NCBI GenBank assembly: GCA_006503475.1
Contig: RSEH01000067.1
Location: 62,001-126,000, forward strand
Length of the DNA: 64,000 nucleotides
Source: Stentor roeselii
Taxonomy: Eukaryota > Ciliophora > Heterotrichea > Heterotrichida > Stentoridae
Reading direction: 5' to 3'
The stretch's first letter is position 1. Every line of letters starts with the position of its first letter. This document shows positions 28,945-36,313 of the stretch, in pieces. The translations under genes were made by a program, and so were the position numbers. Below the pieces are notes generated by a model that saw only the letters and a list, made by a program, of their open reading frames with translations, had not been told where the DNA came from and ran no database searches.

Positions 28945-29877
28945 ATGGAATCAGACCATTACAAGACATTCTCGATTCTTTTCGGGTCTATTAGCTTTGT
29001 GATATCAGTATCTGGCTTCCCAACGCTTTACTCACTTAGCCAAGTATTATTTAGCCCGAAGCTGAGTCCAGAAGCGCTGTCATCAAAAAACTACAGCAAT
29101 CGTTTCGTTTCAATAACAGGAATCAACAACAGCAACCATTCATTCATGGTAATCCCAACTTAGAACCGAACAGACCAAAAAGAAGAAGTAATTTACTCCC
29201 GAGTAAAGACAAAATTCGACTTTCTTGGACTTTCAACTCGAAACATGCACAACAAGAGTCTTCAATACTCAACCTTCAACCTCCAGTCGAATTCGAAGCC
29301 GGTCTTAGTGGTTCCAGCCTATCATACCAAGATTAAAGCTCCTGTGATTTATGAAGAGTACAAAACCGACTTGTCAAACCCCCGCTCAGTTATCTACAGA
29401 GTCCTCGGAATCCTTCTCAATCCTTTGGTGCCTTTGCTGGGGATGACGATTAAACTCGGTGAAACAGTCACTGAAAAGGCGATTAAGAGTAAATCTTTTG
29501 TAACTGTGTGTGGAAAACTTAAGAATGATGGAGATAGGTTTACTATAGTCCCGGAGTTTATTGCTCCTAGCCTGAGACAGATCTACACCCACCTCCTAGC
29601 AAAATCATTTCTAGTAATTCTAGGCTCTGCCCTCTTCGCCCTGATCAGTCTAAAATGTCTATCAGCATCCAGATCACGTGAAAAGGAGTTAAGAGAGTCA
29701 AAAAAGCGTCTAAAAGGCCCATCCGACCTAAAATGCCAAAAATGCGGTAAGCTTTGCGACAGTTACTTCGAGCCTTGCCTCGAAATCGTGTTATGCCAGT
29801 CATGCAGTTTGGGCATTACAGAGTGTCCGAAATGTCAGAAAGCAATAACAGGTCGAGTAGGTTTCCATATTAGCTAA
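28945..29877 (+). CDS. MUL1: MUL1-like membrane RING E3 ubiquitin ligase (two exons)
   Basis: CDS is join(28945..29148,29164..29877), 305 residues. The order is an N-terminal hydrophobic segment (about 8-35), an inter-membrane region with a GIDE-like domain (about 110-210, including GETVTEKAIKSKSFVTVCGKL), a second membrane segment (about 215-235), and a C-terminal RING: CQKCGKLC...CLEIVLCQSC...CPKC (about 255-300). This is the layout of MUL1/MAPL, a mitochondrial or peroxisomal outer-membrane E3. A plant-type SP1 plastid role does not apply. A 15-nt intron supplies the TAG that breaks the frame. It precedes BCKDH E1-alpha by 20 nt on the same strand. Confidence 0.75.
29149..29163 (+). other. 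15-nt intron in MUL1-like gene
   Basis: GTAATCCCAACTTAG: GT...AG, A at position 10, in-frame TAG, phase 0. Its removal joins the N-terminal membrane segment to the GIDE-RING part. Confidence 0.88.
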
Positions 29878-29897
29878 TCATGGAATTCTCCACATAA

Positions 29898-31091
29898 ATG
29901 CTTAGATCTTTCAAGCTCTTCCAGCCATTCTCTACTTATACTCCAGTCTTTGCGATGACTGACCCGTCATCTCTGAAGATCCCAACATTTAGAGTGATAA
30001 ACGAAGAAGGGGAACCAGTGCCTGGTGCGAGTATTTCAAGTGAGATCTTTACAAAGGACTTCCTTCACAAGATCTATAAGAAGATGGTCGAGGTGCAGGA
30101 GTTTGATACTCTTTATTATGACCTGCAAAGACAGGGGGTTATTTCGTTTTATATGCAAAACTCGGGAGAAGAGGGTCTGCAGGTAGCTTCAGCATCAGCT
30201 TTAAAGCCAGAAGACTGGATATTCCCTCAATACCGTGAACTCGGTGTCTTTTTCTGGAGAGGTTTTTCAATCCAACAAGCAAGTCACCAGTTATTCAGCA
30301 ACTGCAAAGACCTGGGCGAAGGTAAACAAATGCCAGTTCACTACGGTTCTCGAGATCATAATATTCAAACAGTTCGTTCTCCTCTAGCGACTCAGATTCC
30401 ACAGTCCGTCGGTCTGGGTTACGGTCTTCGTCTAAAGAAAGAATCAAGTATTTCCGTATCTTACTTCGGTGAAGGTGCATCTTCAGAGGGCGACGCCCAC
30501 GCAGCGATGAACTTCGCTTCAACCCTTCAATCACAGACTTTATTCATAGTCCGAAACAACCAGTTCGCAATTTCCACAAACGTCAAAGACCAGTTCGGTT
30601 CAGACGGCGTGGCAGTCAGAGGCGTCGCTTATGGAATGTATGCAGGAAGAGTTGACGGCAACGACGTCTTCGCCTGTCACTTGGCCACTTCAAACGCGCG
30701 CAATTTTATCTTAGAGCAAAAAAGACCTGTCCTTTTGGAATTCATGACTTATCGACGCGGGCATCACTCAACTTCAGATGATGCGAGCAGGTATCGGAAT
30801 AAAGATGAACTGGAGTATTACGCCAAAGTCAATAATCCGATTGTTAGACTTGAAAAGTTCTTGAAAAAAGCAGGGTGGCTTGATTTTGACCCTGTTGAAC
30901 TGCAGAGGGAGACTCGTGAAGGAATTATCAAATGCAAGGAAATTGCGAAAAATGAGAAGTTGCCGAATTGGGAATTGATGTTTGATAATGTTTATGATCA
31001 ACTCACTCCTGAACTTATTAAACAGAAGATGGAAATGAAGAAGTTTTTGGAGATTTATGGGGATAAGTATGAAGTTTCTAAACATATCTAA
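29898..31091 (+). CDS. BCKDHA: 2-oxoisovalerate dehydrogenase E1 subunit alpha (branched-chain)
   Basis: The 397-residue protein matches BCKDHA through its length: a short mitochondrial presequence-like N-terminus rich in Ser/Phe, IPTFRVINEEGE, QGVISFYMQNSGEEG, the thiamine-diphosphate/Mg motif SYFGEGASSEGDAHAAMNF...NNQFAIST (about residues 195-235), and the phosphorylation loop YRRGHHSTSDDASRYR (about 280-295). With E1-beta it decarboxylates branched-chain 2-oxo acids in the mitochondrial matrix. The serine in the HHSTSDD loop, target of the BCKDH kinase in animals, is kept. Its TAA overlaps the stop of the convergent gene in bases 31088-31091. Confidence 0.93.
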   Translation: MLRSFKLFQPFSTYTPVFAMTDPSSLKIPTFRVINEEGEPVPGASISSEIFTKDFLHKIYKKMVEVQEFDTLYYDLQRQGVISFYMQNSGEEGLQVASASALKPEDWIFPQYRELGVFFWRGFSIQQASHQLFSNCKDLGEGKQMPVHYGSRDHNIQTVRSPLATQIPQSVGLGYGLRLKKESSISVSYFGEGASSEGDAHAAMNFASTLQSQTLFIVRNNQFAISTNVKDQFGSDGVAVRGVAYGMYAGRVDGNDVFACHLATSNARNFILEQKRPVLLEFMTYRRGHHSTSDDASRYRNKDELEYYAKVNNPIVRLEKFLKKAGWLDFDPVELQRETREGIIKCKEIAKNEKLPNWELMFDNVYDQLTPELIKQKMEMKKFLEIYGDKYEVSKHI

Positions 31092-32101
31092 TATTCTAGC
31101 AGGTCCCAATCCTCTAATAGGTCTGGGTAGAGGGTAGGACGGTCGATTATCATCCAGTCGTCTTCTTCGTGAATTGTAGAGAATTCGGTTATGAATGTGG
31201 TTATATCTGATGAGTGGTTTGAGAACTTGTGGCAAAGGGTTGAGTTTATCATTGTTTTTAGACGTTTTTTGCATTTTTTGTTTGAAATGCTTTCGTTGAT
31301 TAGAAGAGATATTGAGTTGTTTTTTGATGTTAGTTCTTTCGTCATTCCTTTTAACTCTGATTCAAGCTCTGATAACTTTAACTGAATGTTTAGTCTTTCT
31401 AAGGGCTTTGTTAGTTTTGCACCGATTTTTAATGAAAATACTTCGAGAAAAGTCCAAATGAATTTAGCACCTACCAGAGCTACGATCGGATAGGGCATGC
31501 TTGCTGAAAAATAGGCAAAGAAGACTTTTGATATTGTTAATGCGTTGTTTTCGATTAGCGTGTGAAACATTAAGTTGCAGATCTTGTCTGATACAAGGGA
31601 ACGGAATTCTTCTGTCAGGGTTGAAAAGTGGTCCACTAGGTATCGGTATAGAACGTTTGAATGGTTTTCGGTATTTTTCCATTCTTTCTTCAAGTCCTGA
31701 AAGACCTGCTCCTGAGTCTCAGTAGTTTTATAGACCTTATAAAGCTGAGCTCTCTGTACCAGGTCCATGGTAACTTCAATCTGAACACTCCACTCCGTCA
31801 AAATTTTCACTATTTCTGATCCTTTTTCATCATGAGCCGGGAGGTCCAACATGGAAGGGTCTCTTAAAATCGAGACTTGATAAGCATTTGAAACAATTTT
31901 CAAGAATTTCGGAAAGAAAATTAAGTCAACAACAGAAATGAAAGACGATGTTGAACCTCGGTATGAAGCAAACAACTCAGAACGCATTTGAGTGTACGTT
32001 TTTGGAAGGTAAGGTGAGGAGAGCTCTAGAATGTCAAGGTCTTGCATGTAGGTCAGAAGAAAGGCTTGAAGTTCTTCGGGTGTTGAAAGGCTCGAATCCA
32101 T
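31088..32101 (-). CDS. Hypothetical helical protein
   Basis: This 337-residue protein is not recognised. It is largely alpha-helical, with one strongly hydrophobic stretch, YPIVALVGAKFIWTFLEVF (about residues 205-225), that may be a membrane segment, followed by a Lys/Glu coiled coil (about 230-275). The acidic aromatic tail ends in DWDLLEY, and EEDDWMIIDRP is nearby, the sort of short linear motif used for docking. The start is TATAAATG on the minus strand. The stop overlaps that of BCKDHA by a few bases, the tightest convergent pair here. Confidence 0.6.
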   Translation of the reverse strand: MDSSLSTPEELQAFLLTYMQDLDILELSSPYLPKTYTQMRSELFASYRGSTSSFISVVDLIFFPKFLKIVSNAYQVSILRDPSMLDLPAHDEKGSEIVKILTEWSVQIEVTMDLVQRAQLYKVYKTTETQEQVFQDLKKEWKNTENHSNVLYRYLVDHFSTLTEEFRSLVSDKICNLMFHTLIENNALTISKVFFAYFSASMPYPIVALVGAKFIWTFLEVFSLKIGAKLTKPLERLNIQLKLSELESELKGMTKELTSKNNSISLLINESISNKKCKKRLKTMINSTLCHKFSNHSSDITTFITEFSTIHEEDDWMIIDRPTLYPDLLEDWDLLEY

Positions 32102-32240
32102 TTATAATTATAAAGAAGTTTGAAAGGTTTAAAATCGGATATTTTCAAAAATTATTTCAGGAAAGGGATGATTTGAGTTTTTTTTACTTTTCAGATCTTT
32201 TCAGGTTTGTAAAGAGATGAAAATAATTTTTTTAGGAATT

Positions 32241-32486
32241 ATGGAAAAGATGTTTCTAGAGAGTTCTATTGAAAGGTATATAAAAAAATGTTTTTTACTT
32301 AAGCTGAGACCAAATCAGTTGTTTTTTCTTCAAATCAAAAGTCGAACAACTTTAATACAAGCCCTTAAACTCAAATTTCGACGTTATGAAGCCTTTTTAA
32401 TTCTCCTTAAGACAACTCCGAGATGCTTATCTCCTTCCCCTAAGTCCAGAAGATCTGAAACAATAAAAAATTCAAAAAAACGTTAA
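32241..32486 (+). CDS. Possible small basic protein
   Basis: An 81-residue ORF starting MEKMFLESSIERYIKKCFLLKLR, with Leu/Lys/Arg-rich helix and a basic Ser/Lys/Arg tail. An upstream in-frame ATG at 32217 would add 8 residues. It lies in a 550-nt gap where a small gene would fit, and its base composition is intermediate between coding and intergenic. No family is recognised, and chance cannot be excluded. Confidence 0.3.
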   Translation: MEKMFLESSIERYIKKCFLLKLRPNQLFFLQIKSRTTLIQALKLKFRRYEAFLILLKTTPRCLSPSPKSRRSETIKNSKKR

Positions 32487-32655
32487 AATCTTCAAATCTC
32501 AACGAATACCCATTAGAAAAACAACTCATTTCCTCAAAACCCAATGAAAATCAACCCGAATCTAAAAATTCAGACCTTTACATAATTTCCATAATCCTTC
32601 TATAAACTTATTCAAATAATTAGACGTTCAATCTTAACTCCTTATAAATAAGTAA

Positions 32656-34950
32656 ATGTCGGTTTCAAAGAGCTCTTCAAGTACAAAAACCTCAGACTGT
32701 GCAAACAGCGCAACAGACGACCTGGAAACACTCAACAGTCCATGCCTGAATTTATCAGACATGCCGAGCCTCAAGTCCTTAAATTCTCTACAACAAAATA
32801 GTAAAAAAATGAAAGAAAACGAAAAAACCTGCTGTGTTTGTTCAGAACCGTCTTTCTTGCACAGCTGTTCCATTCCTGACTGCAAAAATGACTTCCACAG
32901 GTTCTGCATTTCTTCCTATTTCCCAGAACTAGAAGAGAAATCAGTTTGTCCTGCTCATTCGTGTAAACAACTCGAGACCTTAAAAAAGCGGCTTCATCTG
33001 GCAAACCATTTTAATTCATCCAACTCAATACAAAAAATAGTAAAAGATGAGAAAGAAAGCAAACATCAACCAGACCTTAAAGGAAAACTCTTCTGGTTCG
33101 GGATAAACCAACAGTATTTTCCTTATTTCAATGGAAATAAACCTGAACTCTTACAAGACGAGATGAAAACCGTGCAACAAGACGACACTTCCTGCTGGAT
33201 TCAGCAGAAAATTGAAGAAGTCAGTTTAAAACTCTCTGCCGTTTCAAATTCAAATGAATCTCTTTTCAATTTCAGCCAAATTCATCAAAATTTTTCGAAT
33301 TTCCTTGAAAAACCAGGACTTCACTTGACTGAAGCTGGAAATTTGCAACATGATTTTCAAGAAGACTTTAGAAAAAACTCAGAAATTCTTCTGAGGGTTC
33401 CGGAAAAGACTGAACTTAAAGATTATCATTCTTGGCAGGCTGATGATAAGATCATTTGTGCTGTTTGTGATGATGGCGAGTCAACTTTTGATAATTTGAT
33501 TGTTATTTGTAGTCTTTGTAACTTGGCTGTGCATTGTGGGTGCTATAATATTGTTGAAGTACCTGAACTTGACTGGCATTGTGATGTCTGTGCTCTTCGA
33601 GCTACTGGGGTCAATTGTGTACTTTGTCCTGTTCCTGGAGGCGCTTTGAAATTGGCTAAACCGAATAAGTGGGTTCATGTTAGCTGTGCTAGGTATTTGT
33701 TGACCACAAACTTGTACACTTTCAACTGGGATACTCGCAACATAGACCGAGACAAACTAAGACTTACCTGCAACTCATGTGGTAAGCAATACGGAGCATG
33801 CGTTCAATGCAACTTCAGCCGTTGCAGCATATCGTTCCACGTAGAATGCCGTAAAGACCTAATCGAATACGAGCAAGATTCCGTATACTGGCTTTGCCCC
33901 CAACACAAAATCAAGAAACTATGGAGAAAAGTGAAGACCGAGCGAGAACTCGGCACAAGATACATCGAAAAAATCTCAGAAGCCTTATGGAAAGAAAAGA
34001 CTCAAGAAGCGAAGCCACTGGGAAGGCCAAGTCAAAAGCAGCCTTCAAATCGAAAGTTAATTCTTTGCATCACTCCTGAACAAATGCTTTTAAAACTCAT
34101 GATCGGCACAAAAGTTCTCAATGAGACCAGATACCTCGCAGAAATCGTTGAAGGCCGAAAAAGAAGAAGAGATGAAGAAACTTTCATTGAAATCTGCCAG
34201 GTTGACAGTGAGGTGAAGGAAAACTTTGAAAATGAAAAAATTGATAAAGAAAAGGTGAAAATTGAGAAGGAAAGGAAAAGGGTTGAGAAGGAAAGGAAGA
34301 GGGTGGAGAAGGAAAGGAAGAGGATGGAGAAGGAAAAAAGAAAGGCGGAGAAAGAAAAGGCAAGGATTGAGAAGGAAAGACTTCGAAATGAAAAGGAAAA
34401 AATTAAGACTCCTCAGGAAAGTCTGACTGTTGAGAAGGAAAAAGAACCTTTTTACATCTTTAAAAGCTCTAAGCCTAAAAAAACTGAAGAGTCCGAATTA
34501 AAGAAAGAAAAACGTAAATATAAACCAAGAAAACCAAAAAACTTGGAAAATGACGAAAATCTCAACAAAAACCTACAAAATACTGAAATAAATGAAACGG
34601 TTGCTAATAACACCCTCCCTGACCCTTCAAATCTCAGTCTTAACTTAAAACCAGAGGAACTACCGGACGAGGAAAACATCGAGCAGTTCTTTTTCCAAGA
34701 AACTCCTGAAATCCCACCAGCAAAGCCAGAAACTCCAGTAGTTAAAAGAGGCCGAAAACGGAAGGAAAACACAGAAAAATCAAAAAAACCACGAAAAGAA
34801 AAGCATCCAGATGAAAAAAAGCCAAAAGTTCCTCGAAAGCCAAAAAAAGTGATCACAGCAAGTCGAAGCTTAAAAGGAGAGCTTTGGGTGAAACTTCACG
34901 TTCCTCAGGAAATATTCGACCAGGTCTGCAAGAAAAAGCGAAAAGTTTAA
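32656..34950 (+). CDS. PHD and extended-PHD finger chromatin protein
   Basis: The 764-residue protein has three Cys/His modules. A first PHD-like unit is at about residues 58-100 (CCVC...CSIPDC...HRFCI). A PHD finger at about 270-315 (CAVCDDGE...CSLCNLAVHCGCY...WHCDVC) leads directly into an extended PHD at about 320-420 (CVLCP...WVHVSCARYL...CVQCNFSRCSISFHVEC...CPQH). The PHD-knuckle-ePHD tandem is the signature of JADE, BRPF, AF10 and relatives, which read histone H3. No bromo or PWWP domain is seen. The second half is a very long Lys/Glu repeat coiled coil (about 540-600) and basic AT-hook-like RGRKRK segments (near 690). A nuclear chromatin-reader role is inferred. Confidence 0.85.
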   Translation: MSVSKSSSSTKTSDCANSATDDLETLNSPCLNLSDMPSLKSLNSLQQNSKKMKENEKTCCVCSEPSFLHSCSIPDCKNDFHRFCISSYFPELEEKSVCPAHSCKQLETLKKRLHLANHFNSSNSIQKIVKDEKESKHQPDLKGKLFWFGINQQYFPYFNGNKPELLQDEMKTVQQDDTSCWIQQKIEEVSLKLSAVSNSNESLFNFSQIHQNFSNFLEKPGLHLTEAGNLQHDFQEDFRKNSEILLRVPEKTELKDYHSWQADDKIICAVCDDGESTFDNLIVICSLCNLAVHCGCYNIVEVPELDWHCDVCALRATGVNCVLCPVPGGALKLAKPNKWVHVSCARYLLTTNLYTFNWDTRNIDRDKLRLTCNSCGKQYGACVQCNFSRCSISFHVECRKDLIEYEQDSVYWLCPQHKIKKLWRKVKTERELGTRYIEKISEALWKEKTQEAKPLGRPSQKQPSNRKLILCITPEQMLLKLMIGTKVLNETRYLAEIVEGRKRRRDEETFIEICQVDSEVKENFENEKIDKEKVKIEKERKRVEKERKRVEKERKRMEKEKRKAEKEKARIEKERLRNEKEKIKTPQESLTVEKEKEPFYIFKSSKPKKTEESELKKEKRKYKPRKPKNLENDENLNKNLQNTEINETVANNTLPDPSNLSLNLKPEELPDEENIEQFFFQETPEIPPAKPETPVVKRGRKRKENTEKSKKPRKEKHPDEKKPKVPRKPKKVITASRSLKGELWVKLHVPQEIFDQVCKKKRKV

Positions 34951-35009
34951 CTCTCCATTCAGAGAGCTAAGTATAATCTTAGTGAATATATTACGAATAT
35001 TAAATCATA

Positions 35010-35633
35010 TCAAGAACCTGTCGAGAGGACTCCAAGACTTTTAACACTTTTCAATTCTTCTTTTTTCATAATAAACTCCAGTTCTTTTACCCGATGTTTC
35101 AAACTCGCAACTGAAAGTTTTTCAGCGACTTCTAAAAAATCCTCCTTGTCTCGATACCCAAGTGCTTTGAAGAACTGAAGTCCTTGACTGTACTTTCCAA
35201 CCATTTGTTTAAATTTCACGTCTTTCTTCTTAATCACTCGAAAAGTGCTTGTTTCAAAGTTGTTGATCAAGTCTAACAAAATGTGTTGGACGTATTCAAT
35301 GTTTTCTTGAAAGTTTTCTTTTGATACTTTCACTTCTTCTCGAAAGTTGTTGAGTCGGTCGATTAGAAGTTGCAAAGGCATCGTTCCCCAGAAGTCGTCT
35401 CTTTCGACTGGGGAGACTGAAAAACGACGGGTTTTTGATTTAGTGGTTTTTGACCTTCTGCCTCTTGTTGATGGTTTTAATGTGTTTAGACGGGTTGAGG
35501 ATTGAGGGACGTAGCTTGGGTAGTCAAGTCGGTGAAGGGACTCGCTGGGGGATAGGGATGCTTGGAATGGGGATAGGGTGGCTTGGATTGGAGATACTTG
35601 GTTATTATCAGGCTTTGATGGACTGCAACCCAT
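35010..35633 (-). CDS. N-myristoylated PUB-domain-like protein
   Basis: The 207-residue protein starts MGCSPSK, a strong N-myristoylation plus palmitoylation signal. Residues 8-85 are disordered, Ser/Pro/Arg-rich. Residues about 95-190 resemble a PUB/PUG domain: YVQHILLDLINNFETSTFRVIKKKDVKFKQM, then GLQFFKALGYRDKEDFLEV, close to the GLELLEALGF-E-DFL core. PUB domains bind the C-terminal tail of p97/VCP. A membrane-tethered p97 adaptor is inferred. The start abuts TATAAA. It converges on the PHD gene, with 59 nt between stops. Confidence 0.6.
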   Translation of the reverse strand: MGCSPSKPDNNQVSPIQATLSPFQASLSPSESLHRLDYPSYVPQSSTRLNTLKPSTRGRRSKTTKSKTRRFSVSPVERDDFWGTMPLQLLIDRLNNFREEVKVSKENFQENIEYVQHILLDLINNFETSTFRVIKKKDVKFKQMVGKYSQGLQFFKALGYRDKEDFLEVAEKLSVASLKHRVKELEFIMKKEELKSVKSLGVLSTGS

Positions 35634-36313
35634 TTTATAAAAGTTTCTAGCTGGATTGATGGAGAAGAATCGGGCTCTAGATTTTTTTAAAGGAATTGAT
35701 TTAGGATTGGGAGATGGGGGAAGTGAATGAAATCTTTTAATGGAGGTTGTTTGGATTATGGAATTGGTGATCGAGATGAGAGGGTTTTAATTGTCATTTT
35801 TCTAAATTATTCAATATGAGAAGGTTATATGGATTATTATTTTTTTTGGATTTTGAAAGATTTTTTTGGATTGAAATTAAGTTGGAGATTGTTTTGGTAT
35901 TATTTTCTGAAATCAAATTTATATTTGTTATCCTTTCATTTCAGATGTTAAGTGAATTTCAGAATATTATATCAATTATAATTAATCTAACTCAATTCAT
36001 GGTTGGTTGGGTAAGATACGAGAAATAATATAATTTGATTTAATGCGGCTAACTTAGAAAATTAATCACCAAAATATGAAAGATTAAAAATTGATTATAT
36101 AAACTTTAGATTGAATTATTTCTCGACTGGTTCATCTTTCTAAATATAATTCTTTTTTGTGGTCAAAAATTAAATTTCTAAATGCGTATTAAATAAATCC
36201 TGATAATATAGTAATGCGAAATCCATCATTCAGAACAGCCATTTAGATTACTTTATGAAAGAAGCATCCACTGTTTTTGATAGATTTTTAATAATCTAGT
36301 AAATTAAAATCCT
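35634..36313. other. AT-rich intergenic stretch, no gene supported
   Basis: The first 160 bases are G/T-rich, the promoter side of the minus-strand PUB gene. The rest is AT-rich. A 70-residue plus-strand ORF at 35816-36028 is Phe/Ile/Leu-rich with intergenic composition and is not supported. Confidence 0.5.

Noticed and set aside
35816-36028. Seventy-codon plus-strand ORF, Phe/Leu/Ile-rich
   Set aside because: AT-rich composition typical of intergenic DNA here, no start context and no family.
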